A stretch of DNA of 64,000 bases, taken from positions 57,331,750 to 57,395,749 of the forward strand of contig CM049318.1 of the NCBI GenBank assembly GCA_026874595.1. The letters run 5' to 3'. Made by a program: the position numbers and the translations under genes. Origin of the DNA: Sipunculus nudus (taxonomy: Eukaryota > Annelida > Sipuncula > Golfingiida > Sipunculidae). The notes beneath the pieces are model-generated. The model did not search any database. It saw only the letters and a program-made list of their open reading frames with translations, and was not told the origin of the DNA. Positions 24,217 through 36,267 of this stretch are shown here, one piece after another (the stretch's first letter is position 1; every line of letters starts with the position of its first letter).

Positions 24217-24977
24217 TTGTTACAGTGACCTTACTCTACATCAAGCTACTTCCATTTGTGCAAATCTGACTAACAGAGAGTTTAAATCATGTTTTTTTGC
24301 ACATAGCTTGCAGAAAATAGGTCAGAGTGACCTAATTTCAGGTTTCAAAGGAGTTTTATAAAGACCTCCCTGAAAGTCATGTTAGTAGATTCTAGGCCAA
24401 ATTGATACAGTTTGTGCTCAATCTGACTCACTAGGTGCTTCAAAACATGTTTCCCCTAATTTGCAAAATATAGGTCACCATGACCTAATTTCAGGTTTCC
24501 AGGGAAACTTTCCTAGGACCTCCCTGGATGAAAAGTTAGAAATTTCTAGGTCTAACAATAACGGTTTGTGCCCTATTAACAGCAAGACCACTTCATTTGA
24601 AGTTCAACAAAATAGAGAAAATTGTGTAAAATTTTACAATCTTTTTTATATAATATTTGTATATTCTTTCTTATAAACTCATTCTATGTTCCCAGGGTAT
24701 AAAACTGAGAAGTCATCTGCGCTGTAGTGATGGTCCTTTGTCCGTTGTCCTTCCGGCCGTCCGTTAACAAAGCACGTTTTGAAACCGTTGGACCTACGAA
24801 TCCAAAATTATACATACAGTTTAGTGTTTTAAGTTTATCTACCTAACCAAAAACTGGGTTACTGCGACTTTTTCCTTTGAGCTATTAAAGAAAACCGTCA
24901 ATTTTCCTTTAAAATACTATTGTTACACTTTAAAACTGCACACTATGAAAACCACCGATGTTATTGCATTCATTTTT
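24217..24977. repeat. diverged GACCTAATTTCAGG repeats and a truncated GTCCGTC element
   Basis: Two units about 155 bp apart (near 24,315 and 24,470) share GACCTAATTTCAGGTTTC and GACCTCCCTG. From about 24,700 a 5'-truncated relative of the element at 24,978 begins (AAGTCATCTGCGCTGTAG, then TTGTCCGT tracts). Confidence 0.55.
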
Positions 24978-25516
24978 AGCTCAGCTGACTGAAAGTCATC
25001 TGAGCTATAGCGATCACTCTTTGTCCGTCGTCCGTCTGTCCGTCTGTCCGTCCGTTAACCAGGCACAAATCGTAACCGCTGGACCTAGAACCTTGTAACT
25101 TGGCATTCTTAGAGGTCCATGAAAAATCTCCTTGGAAACCAGAAATTAGGTCTCTGTTACCCATATCCTTCGAGCTATGGGGCCCCAAAGTACCCCCCAG
25201 AAAAGTAAAAATTTTCATACAAAAACTTCAATATCTCATTAACTACATCACTGATGGTCATGATTTTTTGCATACATATTGATCATGAGATGTTCCATCA
25301 GTTCCTGCAGACTGGTGGCGCCACCTGTATTTTTTATTTTTAACGAATTTTTTTCTCTATTTTTGAGACCTTTAAAAATACAGACACAATTTTGCCCTGT
25401 TGGTTAATCTGTTTGATGCTTCAGTTGAATGGGTATATACTACCATTCAGATGAAAAAATTTCCTTTTGCGAATCTCTTCCCAGTCAGCTGAGCGTCATG
25501 ACCCATGGGTCACTTG
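24978..25516 (+). mobile_element. Helitron2-like non-autonomous element, family 3
   Basis: The 5' TIR CTCAGCTGACTG (24,980-24,991) and its perfect reverse complement CAGTCAGCTGAG (25,482-25,493) bracket the element. The right TIR sits inside a 14-bp terminal palindrome TGACCCATGGGTCA (25,499-25,512), followed by CTTG and TT. The 5' TIR is also half of a local hairpin with AGTCATCTGAGCT. The interior carries GTCCGTCTGTCCG and one GGTGGCGCCACC. Same design as families 1 and 2, but different end sequences. Confidence 0.75.
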
Positions 25517-26767
25517 TTAAAATAACAATTTCTGTATATATTTCTTTGTGCATGCCAGAAATCAGGTCAATATTTCGTAAACTGTAGAAGTTATGGGCTA
25601 GCTCATATATAAATACACTGTTAAAAAACCAGGAAATTTTTTTACTCACGTTACAAGACCATTGTTAAAGCTGAAGACTTTTATCCCACGGATATAACTT
25701 TATTTAATCAAGATTCAATTATATACCAGAAATCAGATCAGAATTAATTTTGTGATCTGTTTAAGTTTTTAGCATAATTATAAAAGCAGTAACTTTAATT
25801 TGGCCCAGTTTTACCGTGGTTTTTTCTATAACCACTATTTATTTAAAATTTCACAGTATTTATTAATAAGGAATTAATCTTTTTAAATCTGAAATTTGAT
25901 AATAAAAGCTAAAAAATTGGGCTAGAAATATAATTTTTATTTGGAGACCCTACTTCATTCACTTGCATTGTCAAAACCCAGGCAGCTCATTTCTGGATAA
26001 CCTTATTAGTAATGCAGCAGTGATTGAGCACCCCTGCCGTCACAGGCGTAGACATTCTCATATCACACATATTCATCAAGTGTAATGCAATAATTTGTAT
26101 TTTCTTAACTGTAAAGCTGTTTTGACTCCAATGTACAAAAGTGTAACCCAGAGGTAATGTAGCATGCTAAAAGAAATTAATTTCCTTTCCAATAATTTTA
26201 ACAAATTAAAATATAATTAAACCCATCGGTATGAATAATGTGATAGTATATGAGCCAAATTATGGTGCAGTTTAGAATTGTACATTCTAATTCGTTATAT
26301 TTTCAGATATTTATTGTTTTCAAGTTTGTAAAATATATATTTTTGTGAAAATACTACATATAAGATAAATAAGGGATTAATGATGTTACAATTAAGAATA
26401 GTGAATCAACTTATATTCAGATATGTATATTATATTGCAGTCATTCGTTCATTATTTTTCTGCCTCGGCCAAAAGGGAAATAGAGTGATCATTTTTTGTT
26501 ATTTTAAATATTTAATAAGCATGAAACAATTTTTTCCCAAACTTTGAATTAAGTTTCATATTCTGTAGTGTATGTATATGCAGAGGTGTTATAACCAACA
26601 CCCCCCCCCCCCCCCGACCCTTGCATTAAATTAACTGCATGTGTATTATTATGCTTCACCTCATGTCCATTATTCTATAATTTACAGTTTCGTAAGTCCC
26701 AGTCAGTGGCGTCAATTTATATTCCAGGGTGGGGGGATGACTCCCGTGCACACACACACAGACACTG
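25517..26767. other. intergenic, no features
   Basis: AT-rich unique sequence with a C homopolymer at 26,601-26,615. No coding signal or recognised repeat. Confidence 0.6.
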
Positions 26768-26820
<53 letters not shown>

Positions 26821-26828
26821 TATCTATA

Positions 26829-26872
<44 letters not shown>
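26768..26872. repeat. (TA)n microsatellite with interruptions
   Basis: About 105 bp of TA repeats broken by GTA and CTA units. Overlapping YIYIY reading frames on both strands are artefacts. Confidence 0.95.
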
Positions 26873-26874
<2 letters not shown>

Positions 26875-26902
26875 ATTTTAGGATCTGTATTACACATTTT
26901 AA

Positions 26903-26905
<3 letters not shown>

Positions 26906-26940
<35 letters not shown>
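26906..26940. repeat. (TA)n, left flank of solo LTR
   Basis: Pure TA repeat abutting the LTR at 26,940/26,941; the array continues at 27,600. Confidence 0.9.
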
Positions 26941-26944
<4 letters not shown>

Positions 26945-27162
26945 ACAGGTGCTATTTTTATTGTGTGAATAGGGCGTAACCTCATGTTGTTGTTGCACTT
27001 TATGTTTAATCCGCACTTGTTGAACTCTCGTTGTCATGCTGGCTGGGGGTTTTCACGCCTGGCCGAGGTCACGTGATGACCCTGGTATGTGGAGATACAC
27101 ACGACGATGTTTTTCTGGAATTCCTGTGACGCGTGCTTACCGTGTATAATGTATTATTCTTC

Positions 27163-27186
27163 GAATGTTCCAGAAGTGGAAAATTC
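27163..27186 (+). promoter_or_regulatory. heat-shock elements in the LTR
   Basis: GAA-TG-TTC-CA-GAA at 27,163-27,175 is a perfect three-unit heat-shock factor site. GAA-AA-TTC at 27,179-27,186 is a second two-unit site. Both lie 20-45 bp upstream of the TATA box, the right distance to act on it. Confidence 0.65.
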
Positions 27187-27204
27187 TCGGCTTGGGGTGA
27201 AGAA

Positions 27205-27214
27205 TATATAAAGG
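27205..27214 (+). promoter_or_regulatory. LTR TATA box
   Basis: TATATAAAGG followed by a GC-richer stretch with a purine-rich GGGCAGAGAGCAGAGAAG segment, as at an LTR U3/R border. Confidence 0.6.
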
Positions 27215-27595
27215 GGCTGTGTTTTAGAACTTAGGGCAGAGAGCAGAGAAGATTCCAGCGGACGCAGAAGCGTGTGTGTCGGTTTGCGGGACCTTATCCG
27301 ACGTGTGCGGCAATTATAGATTTTCTTCAGACTCTTTTGGACTTCAGTTTACTCTCTGGATTGTTAAAAGAGCTTAACACTGGACTGTCATTACCCGAGA
27401 GTAAACATTTAAAGAACTTATCGTTGTGGCGGTGTTTGTAACCAGGTACTGTGCACATTACTTTTCTGTGTGATTGTATTGATTTGTTGTTATACCGTTG
27501 TTTACTGTATATTTGTATTGATTTAGTATATTGTAATCTCCGTTACAGAATTTTTGTTCATCACGCATACGTGATCTGTTTATATTTGGTTCCGT

Positions 27596-27599
<4 letters not shown>

Positions 27600-27653
<54 letters not shown>
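27600..27653. repeat. (TA)n, right flank of solo LTR
   Basis: Continuation of the array broken by the LTR. Confidence 0.95.
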
Positions 27654-27656
<3 letters not shown>

Positions 27657-28156
27657 ATCACACTTCAAATATATTGCAATTGAGGTTTTAGAAAATAAGG
27701 TATTATGTTTCCAGTATAAGTTGATACTTAACCAGGTTTAGATAAATATTCGTAGTAAACTCATAAATGGAATTTAAGTTTATATACATCTATTTATTAA
27801 TATATTTCATTTGCAGTATATGATTAATAATCTCTGAATAGTGGTGGGGGAATAAATACCCCATCCCCCCTATATTGACGCCCCTGTTTCCAGTGGATAT
27901 ATATATATTTTCATGCCTATTATACCTAGGTTGCAATACTGAAACTTTTACAGGGACATGTATGTGGTCCTGAGAGACTCCTGCATCTTTCATGTAGTCC
28001 ATAACAGTGCAAAGTCAATACAACCTTAAGGATTTTATACAAATATTCTCAGAATCAATGTCAACTGAGCGCCTTGACCGACAGGTCCCTCGTTTAGAAT
28101 AAATTATATGGTAGAAAGATAAAAACGGTATGGGGTATTTTTATACATTATTATTA

Positions 28157-28158
<2 letters not shown>

Positions 28159-28213
<55 letters not shown>
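28159..28213. repeat. (TA)n microsatellite
   Basis: About 55 bp of TA repeats with one C interruption. Confidence 0.95.
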
Positions 28214-29229
28214 ATATTTATTTATATATTTGATATCTATTCACCTCATACGGATTTTAAATGACTTTCAATTTGAATTAGTCAAGTGTATCATTACATA
28301 AAAGATTCACATACGCTTATGCAATTTACTTGTTGGAACGTAATGAAACGCAATTTTTTTTATCAGACTAGTATGCTGACAGCTAGAAGAGAGTAAGTTT
28401 TTTTAAGAGTTTATGCTTCGTGAGAGACGATTGAGGATTTACTCTTTTCTAAAAGCTTAAATTTATTATTATATGTATAATTTTATATCTAAAAAATCTT
28501 AATTTTAAAACATTTAGGAACGAAATGCTTTAAGAATAGACCTGACATGATTCCCTTATAAATATTCCTGGAATCTACGATATTTTGTCGCGTAGGTCTG
28601 GCTTAAATTTTATACAAGTAGGCGGAACCCATTCTTTATAAAATATCTGCATTTCTTTGGTATAAAGATGCCGTGTTTTGCTCAATATTTGCGGAAACGT
28701 GTAATTGCAAACCTGACTAAAATACGACTGGTCTCTGAAAACCTTAATCAACATAAACACGTGTAAAATACATGTTTACATCTCAGCTTCATACTCTGGG
28801 GATTAAGAAGGTGTTTACCCCGAACTAGTCCTCGGACGAAGCGACGCAAACTAATAAGGTGATCTTTATGTGTCGGGAGGCTCGTGGGAAAGTGTAAAAA
28901 AAAGGTCAGTCTGTTTTCCATGTACGGAATGTTGAGGTGTATGTACTTGACTGTCGTTGCTGGGATCGCAAAACAAACGACCATCAGGCTAGCTGCGTCA
29001 ATGGAAAAATAATGACTATACAATGTTGACAAGAATCCTACTTTAAGGAGGCCTTGAGAAGCGTGACATGATTGTAGAATCCAAGTAAAACTGCGTGGTC
29101 TCACTCGTACTATGGAAGATTATGCCTAAACTGGTATAAAAGAATGAACAGGTTGTAGTATTAGTCAACTTGGATCGGATTATACGAGAAGAATTTCCCG
29201 CACGCTTTGTATATTGTATGTCATTTGTA
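28214..29229. other. intergenic, no supported gene
   Basis: The block 28,740-29,220 is of higher complexity and holds overlapping minus-strand ORFs of 73-118 codons, but they show no domain, no shared frame and no convincing splice structure. I leave it unassigned. Confidence 0.4.
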
Positions 29230-29536
29230 GGCCAAAAAAATAAAACGCTATGGTTCTCAGGCACTTTTTTCCAGAAATCACTGCGGGGGGCGGTATTTTA
29301 TTTTTGTATGTTTCGTTAGAAAAGTCATATGATCAGGGAAAAGCATGAAAATAACAGGATTTCTTTGCTAAATAGCTAAAGGCACTACATAATAAAGGAA
29401 ATCGTATCAAAATTGTATTGTTTTCTTCTTGAAAGTTGAAAATCGAAATAAAAATGTTTGATGCGGAGGTTAAACTGGACGCGGGCGGTGCCTGAGAACC
29501 ATAGCTTTTATTTATTTTATTTATTTTTTTTTGGCC
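29230..29536 (+). mobile_element. MITE, TATGGTTCTCAGGCAC family, copy 2
   Basis: About 307 bp, same orientation as copy 1. TIR core CTATGGTTCTCAGGCAC and GTGCCTGAGAACCATAG, outer ends GGCC...GGCC separated from the core by A/T runs. Confidence 0.85.
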
Positions 29537-29545
29537 TTTTACGTG

Positions 29546-29548
<3 letters not shown>

Positions 29549-29588
<40 letters not shown>
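29549..29588. repeat. (TC)n microsatellite
   Basis: About 40 bp; the RERERE and SLSLSL peptides over it are artefacts. Confidence 0.95.
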
Positions 29589-29591
<3 letters not shown>

Positions 29592-30995
29592 CAGTGTATG
29601 ATATATATATATATTATTTAAAAAAGTCATTGAAAGTTTTGTGGAAGACATCAAACCTGTGCCGTCGAAAAAAGAGGCATGTGCACGCGTACATCTGGTT
29701 TGTATACTTTACAACACGTGATTTTAACGGGTTACATTAACCAAACGAAATTATCCGATGTCACATGGGTCCTTCGGAATATACAATGTGCGACTCATAA
29801 GAAGTGAGGTACACCAGATGTGTTTAACAAATCAGATACGAAACCACCTGCTTCTTTATGGAAAACCTTTACATTTTAAAATACGGTTAAATTTTTAAAT
29901 GTCTGCAGGAAAAAGAAAATTCGGGGATAAGTAGCGGAAACAAAGTTTTGCACTTTGGTTCAGCAAAACCATTTTTTTAAGATACAGAAGGTTTTCTGTC
30001 GTTATATTTATAGTCCGGCATCAAATGCGACCAGTATGGTTTGAGCACCTGTTAGTTTGCCATATACTACCTGATCTACACTTATCAGTTCACCTATTAT
30101 GCTGTAGCGACGATGTGACGTGTGTCCTTTTGTTAGCAGCTTTTCTCAGTAATGACTGGAAGAAGTTTCCTAGTATTGCTCAAACTGATGTCCTGCATGA
30201 GACCAATTACAATGTATGAATTTTTTCTAGTGTGATATATATATATTTAAAAAAAAACTGGTTAACTTTATATATGTATCTTTTTTTTAAACTAATTCAT
30301 ACATTCAATGTATAAGGCTGTTGCATTTTAACTTGTTATCATAAACATACACTCTTATAAAAAAAGGGCTTCTTGAGGGTTCTTTTAAAACCCACATGGT
30401 TACATCTAAGACCATGGTTTAATCCGGAACCCTTTTCTCAGTTCAGTTTGCCACTGGGAGGTTCATTCCCTGATAATAATTTATAACAAGAATACGGGTA
30501 GTCGACAAGCGACCAGGTGTATCCGCCGAATTCAGAGTTGGGCGGGTGAAGTGAGGCATGGATTGAGTGGCAAGGGGAAATAGAGTGAGGTGTGTTGCAT
30601 ATTAGCATGGATGTCCGCAGCTGAAATGTGTATGTAGATGGCGCCACCTACCACAAAATCCAGAAAGATGTATAAACCTGCAATTTTTTAGGCAGAAAAG
30701 TCAAAGCACTGCCGGGATATGAGTGATTTAATCCCACGGCAGACAAACAGACGGACGCTGTGCAAAAATGGTTGCAGGTGGCACCACCAGTTTTGCGTAT
30801 GATAAAGAGCTATGTGAGATCTATAAACATGCAAAATTTCAAACCAGTCCTGAGATATAAGCCTGAATGTTTGCAGCATAAACATGAATGTAGGTGGCGC
30901 CACCTGCCACAAAATCCTGAAAGCTATCCAAGATGTTTAAACATGCAAAATTCTAGGCAGATATGTCAAACCACTGCTGAGATATGAGTGATTTT

Positions 30996-31427
30996 TTTTT
31001 TAAATTTTTTTGGTGGAGGTAACCCCCCTTTTTTTTAAATTCTCACCAATCTAATTCTTAACCTAAGTATGTACATCTGTAGTGTTTCCATTTCGGTTTG
31101 GGACTACTTAACAGGGCGGTAGCACTCGCTTCCTATCCTTTTTATTTTGTATCCTGGTGTCACCCAGGCCCTGTGTCTACCGCACCTGCGGGTCCTGGGT
31201 GTGTAATCATCCCCATTGCTGGGTCATAACACCGAGGAACCCCCCAAAGACGCACTCGTATGTGAGTCATACACGGCTGTGGGGCACAGCCTTTTCATTA
31301 AGCCTGCAGAGCGCTCACCCTGGGTGGGAGCCGACCGTGAAAAACCTCACCGCCTCGGCTAAGATTCGAACCCACGATCTCCCGGCTTTGAGTCCTGCGC
31401 TCTACCCATGAGCCACAGAAGCCGGTA
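30996..31427 (-). mobile_element. tRNA-derived SINE with 14-bp target duplication
   Basis: On the minus strand the 5' end is tRNA-like: TGGCTCATGGGTAGAGCG (A box) and GGGTTCGAATCT (B box) at the right spacing for RNA polymerase III. The 3' end is A-rich on the minus strand (T runs near 31,000-31,040 on the plus strand). It is flanked by ATATGAGTGATTTT at 30,982-30,995 and 31,428-31,441, a perfect 14-bp duplication made by LINE-type target-primed insertion. The non-tRNA body of about 350 nt is not one I can name. No intact acceptor stem is seen, so it is not a functional tRNA gene. Confidence 0.88.
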
Positions 31428-31559
31428 ATATGAGTGATTTTATCCCACAGCAGACAAACAGACGGACGCTGTGCAAAAATGGTTGCAGGTGGCGCCTCCA
31501 GTTTTGCGTATAATAAAGAGCAATGCGAGATCTATACACATGACAATTTCAGTAGGATA

Positions 31560-32236
31560 CAGCAAACTAGTGGTGGGCCAATCTTTGAGTTTTATCGAAA
31601 GTCAGTCGGTTTGCTGCCACTTTCATGCGCTCGATTACCAAAGGCAACTATCGATTACATCATAAGCATGATTGGTTTTTTTTTCCCGAATGCCTTTATG
31701 TTATAAGCTAAAATTATTCTTCCATTTTTTACAACATTCTGCGCTTCAAAAATTGAGTCTTTATTACCAAATAACTTTCGTATATAACTGAGTATAACAC
31801 GGTAGATTCGAAAACGGAGGACTTAATAAACCTCTGTGAACTGGCAGGGAGCAGCAGAATTAGCGAGGAGTTTTGTAACGAGATGAACATTGCAACTTTT
31901 GGGCGGTATGGCGTTATATTGCTACATAAATTCTCCAGGCCTATGCTGCAAGTAGATGTCCTGGATTGTGGTTTAATTCTTGATTATTATAAATAATTAA
32001 AATGAAACTTTGAAAAGCATATATTACTAATAATAGGAAAATAAAATAAGGTAGACACTTCATTTCTTAAGGTAGAATTACTAAGACATGCGGGCTAAAG
32101 TAAGAAAGTACAGTTTCACAGATAATTGCATATTTCTTCATATTTTCTGAACCGATTAATAATCGATCATCGACCGGTTTGCCCAAACCGATGATCAATT
32201 ATGAAAAAAGAACCGACTCCCACCACTACAGCAAAC
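31560..32236. mobile_element. hAT MITE with 8-bp target duplication
   Basis: The element at 31,568-32,228 has 10-bp inverted ends TAGTGGTGGG and CCCACCACTA. It is flanked by perfect 8-bp duplications CAGCAAAC (31,560-31,567 and 32,229-32,236). The interior has inverted segments with ATCGATTA/TAATCGAT and an A/T-rich core. No transposase. It broke copy B of Helitron2-like family 2 after that copy had inserted. Confidence 0.85.
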
Positions 32237-33077
32237 TAGTCCTAAGTTATAAGCCCGGATGTCTGCGGCGTAAACATAAATGTAGGTGGCGCCTACCTGC
32301 CAAAAAATCCAGAAAGCCATCCAAGATGTATAAACCTGCAAAATGTTTGGCAGATAAGTCAAACCACTGCCTAGATATGAGTGATTTTATCCTACGGCAG
32401 ACAATCAGACGGACACTGTGCAAAAATTGTTGCAGGTGGCGCGTATGATAAAGAGCTATGTGAGATCTATACACATGCAAAATTTCAAAAGGATATGTCA
32501 AAACTGTCTTGAGATATAAGCCTGTATGTCTGCAGCCTGAACGTGAATGTAGGTGGCGCCACCTGGCATAAAATCAAGAAAGCTATCCAGGATATATACA
32601 CATGCAAAATTTCAGGTGGATAAGTCCAACCAATGCAGAGATATGAGTGATTTTTATCCAAAGGCAGATGAACAGATGGACGCTGTGCTAAAATGGTTGC
32701 AGGTGGCGCCACCATTTTAGTATATGTTATAAAGCTATCCAAGGGCTACATTTGTGCTAAATTTTTAGCCTGATCGGTCAAACGGTTCCCGAGATTTGTG
32801 GGTTTATTTGTGGAAACAGACGCACAAATGGACGCTGGGTAGAGAGGAAAGGTCAGAGGTCAACCAAAAATGAGGGCGCAGCAGTTCACATGTGACCCGA
32901 TCATAATTCCGAATTTAAATAAAAATCCGCCCCGTGGTTACGGAGGGGTTCTCCGGAAATCTATGCGGCGGCCGCGGCGGCGTCCGACTAATCAAAGTAT
33001 CCGCAAAACTCTGTTTTGGCGGATACAATAAGATTCCATATGAACCTATCTTGTGACCGGATGTCCCGATCATTGGG

Positions 33078-33275
33078 ATGCGCATGCGCACTTTGAAGAA
33101 TAAGGTCAACGGTAGAGTGTTTTGCATGTGTGATGAATTGCGAGGCTATCAGTCTTGCGATAAACTTATCTTAAAAAAAGTTTTGTGGAGGAAATTTAAA
33201 GAAGCTACAGCACGGCATGCTGCCTTACCAGCCACGGCAAACTTACAAAAGTCTCAGAATAAATTGAACCTTTAG
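33078..33275 (+). CDS. candidate small basic protein, 65 codons
   Basis: An ORF starting on the NRF-1-like palindrome reads MRMRTLKNKVNGRVFCMCDE, then LRGYQSCDKLILKKVLWRKF and ends before TAG-rich sequence. It is lysine- and arginine-rich with three cysteines and no membrane segment or known domain. AATAAA occurs at the stop region and again about 100 bp later. If the palindrome is a promoter the ATG would be too close to it, so translation might start elsewhere or the ORF may be chance. I do not recognise it. Confidence 0.2.
   Translation: MRMRTLKNKVNGRVFCMCDELRGYQSCDKLILKKVLWRKFKEATARHAALPATANLQKSQNKLNL
33079..33090. promoter_or_regulatory. NRF-1-type palindrome
   Basis: TGCGCATGCGCA fits the NRF-1 consensus YGCGCAYGCGCR exactly. 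An ETS-like ACCGGATGT lies about 25 bp upstream. Such pairs mark CpG-type promoters in animals. The site is just outside the 5' end of copy B. Confidence 0.4.
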
Positions 33276-36189
33276 AATGTGCCCCTCTAGTCGTATCAGC
33301 TTCTTAAAGTTAAAAATAACTTTAAAGAAGCCTCATGTGTGTATATATTACGATTCTTGTCACGTCTTGTAGCCGAAATAAATTATGAAGTAATGAATTA
33401 AAAACTTTTGTTTCTGGGTGGGATTGGCCAACGCTTACTTGTCGCATGTGTTTGCCAATAAATTTCTTACAAGTGTACGGCGTGAACCCCCGTAGTTTTC
33501 ACTACCCGGTTCAACTAGCACGGAGCTCAATCCTATGTCATAAAGAGGTAATAAATAAAATGCACGTTTACAAAACAATTTTTTTGTTGGCATATAGTAA
33601 TTAAGTACTTCCTCCCTACTTTTTCATTTGCATTTAGACCTTGAAATATAATAAATTATCTGACACTTCTGTAGTTGTATTATGAAAATCAAATTCGAAT
33701 GTCAGAAGTAACAACACAACAGTTTAAAAGTTTTATTCTTTCTAGAGCCCCCTCCCACATACACACACACACAAACACACGCACGCCCTTTCTAAGACCT
33801 TGTATCTGCCCCCGTTTTCGGCTTTAAACAGTTACGTACTTTTAGAAAGCATGACTCCAAAGAACGTTAATTGCGGGGTCCTTATCAGGATTATCAACAT
33901 TGCCTTTGGTACCAGATTAATCTTGCTCTCGATAGGTCAAACCAGTAGCAGCGGAATTGTTTCAAGTCCTAATAATAGATGGCGCTGAGAACCAGAAGCG
34001 GTACACTAAAGCGGGTGTACATCACGTGTGTTTATTAAAAATTTTCTTTCACACGGCTCGAACGGATGTAGAGGGGCGTAGGGTGCGCCCCCTCCCCCCC
34101 CCCCCCTCCTTTAAGACCCGAAATTGTTTCTGGGAAATAAAAAAGAAGCAGCACCGGATTTTGCTAATGGTGCCGCATATTCCCCTATACAAATCTTCAT
34201 GAGAGAGTAAGGACTCCCGGCATATTTGGTTACCTGTGCCAGGGTGTTGAGCCCCCCTTTTTTGAGAACCCCTTTACTGGATTCGGGAACTTTTCAGTAA
34301 CTCTTCTGAAATATTTAGCACTTCTGAATTTTAAATATTAACCATGCAAGGCCCTCGTACTATTAATAATTACGACACTTGTGGACACTTATTTTGTGTT
34401 TCTATAAACAATCATGTCGATACCTGTTCTTTTCCGGTATATATTTGTGACTTTTTTTTATGTGTGAATACAAATTTTGTATCTGGATAGAGAAATTTCT
34501 GAAGAAAAAATTCTCAGGTTCACAACAGTTTTTTTCACAACAGTTGATTGCACATTTTCCTTTATGAAATAAGTATTTTACTTCTTTTCTAAATAAAAAA
34601 CAATTAAAAAAAGCAAAAAGGGGAAAGGTGGGTATGGGAACAAAATATACTTGCAATTCAGGGCCATGTCATTGGCAAAGGCCAAATGGAATATATCAGA
34701 TGAACACTGTAGACACATGTACTCTGTTCTCCTTGGAGATGCCCAAAGGAATTTGGCAATATTAAAACCATATAACTGCAAAAGTCACATGCACAAATGT
34801 ATGCAATTACTGTGGGTTGTAAAAAATATTTTAAAAATATAAAAACAAAATTGGGGTTGGCATAATTTTTGCCGTCTTTGATAGATGGATAGATGTTTGT
34901 CATAGTATATTGTTTCATAATCCCGCCATATTTTTTTTAGAATGGTACTCACTTTGTCATTTTCTCTTTGTATTTGACCCTTTTTAGTCGCTGAATCCCA
35001 GTGAGACACAGTATTGATCAGATGGCACATTTTGTTACTATATGTACGAAATGCGTAACTGATACCAATCCCCGAGGCTTTAAAGCAGGCGCTTCTACAG
35101 GCTTCGGTCCAAATAGACTGCACTTAACCATTCCTATTTTTACATTTAGCAAACCTTAAACCCTTTTAATTTTGGGCAAGTGATAGAAATCACATCCTGT
35201 TGTATGTAAAAGAATCATACATATAAATATTATGAAGTATCGGTTTATGCATGTACAATGCTGCTTTCTTGTAAAATAGAAATACCAAATATAGAATGAG
35301 TACAAAGCATCGATTACTGTATGTTAAATGCTGATTTACCAAAATGGCATATTTCTAGTGTCAACAATTAATGACGGCGTTTAAAAACATTTCGGTAATT
35401 ACAGATCTGTGGAATAGACAAGGCCCACTCTGAATACGGCCCTTTTAGCAGCAACTAAAACAAAAACGACGATCCTTCGTTGTCAGGTTGGCAGAATTAA
35501 CCAAGGATTTTTTTTGTATATGTGCTTTGTCCCGTGTCCTCAAAGCAGGACTGTCCACAAACACGGACAAGCATTAACTTTCTGGTCAGGCTCTAAAAGT
35601 AAAATCGACATGACAATATGCGTGGCGCCACCCAAGTTTCTCAGATGCCCCAGTGATAAATGGCGGTTCTCAATACAAAAACAGGGGAGTTGCCAAGGGA
35701 GGCCTCCCTAAAGCCGAGTGTCAGATATACGAGGCGACGCTCGAAAACGCCGGGGACACAAGGCAGATCGTAGGATTTTACTCTTCAAGCTGAGCTTTTA
35801 TTGAACATGAGCGGATTTATTGTTCTTTCTTCTAGGTCATTTTAAAGGGCGTCCTGGAAAGGACACCCGGTTGAATATATATGGTACCATGGGCCTTGCT
35901 GATTGTTGACCGAGATATCTGGAAATCTCTATGTTAAAATTATGCGTTAGTCCCCCAAAATAGGAAGGGTGGGTATAATTATAGTACTATATGTCTTTTG
36001 TGCTGAGAAAATGTGGGCGGGAGACACAAACAATAAATATAAAGAAACCGTAACGCCATTTGGCCGATCAAATCATCTTGCAGCCACTCGATCTGTTAAC
36101 AAATTTTGCCGATTAAGTCTCCTAATACAAGAAAGGGCAGATGGCACTCCCCTTAATAAGAAGTGAGGAGGTTTTCCAGCAAAGGTTTA
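33276..36189. other. intergenic, no supported gene
   Basis: Unique AT-rich sequence. C-rich homopolymers lie near 34,092-34,110. A minus-strand open stretch at 34,578-35,123 gives three overlapping ORFs in different frames without a recognisable domain. Confidence 0.5.
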
Positions 36190-36194
36190 AATAT

Positions 36195-36265
<71 letters not shown>
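36190..36265. repeat. compound (TA)n(GA)n microsatellite
   Basis: TA repeats to about 36,237, then GA repeats to 36,265. Overlapping low-complexity ORFs are artefacts. Confidence 0.95.

Positions 36266-36267
<2 letters not shown>

Larger units (their letters stand above)
26941..27599 (+). mobile_element. solo LTR inserted in a TA microsatellite
   Basis: A 659-bp segment of unlike composition interrupts a TA array. It starts TGTTAC and ends GTAACA, the TG...CA inverted ends of LTRs (7 bp if the flanking T and A are counted). It carries a promoter: two heat-shock elements (27,163-27,175 and 27,079 downstream equivalent at 27,179-27,186), a TATA box (27,205-27,214) and a plausible start about 30 bp on. 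No internal retroelement sequence flanks it, so recombination between two LTRs is the likely origin. The target duplication cannot be defined because both flanks are TA repeats. The family is not identified. Confidence 0.7.
30487..33026 (-). mobile_element. Helitron2-like family 2, copy B (minus strand, interrupted twice)
   Basis: Read on the minus strand it starts with GTATCCGCC (rc of 33,018-33,026) and the GCCGCCGCGG segment. It runs through several units with GGTGGCGCCACC, and ends with GGCGGATAC (rc of 30,519-30,527), the partial hairpin GTCG-CTTGT-CGAC and CTTG followed by TT. A SINE (30,996-31,427) and a hAT MITE (31,568-32,228) are inserted in it. Without them it is about 1.4 kb. No coding sequence. 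Confidence 0.8.

Noticed and set aside
28748-29104. 118-codon minus-strand ORF
   Set aside because: No domain, no supporting splice structure, and the overlapping ORFs do not form one frame.
31350-31427. Minus-strand tRNA gene
   Set aside because: The A and B boxes are present, but the sequence continues into a SINE body with an A-rich tail and target duplication, and there is no paired acceptor stem.
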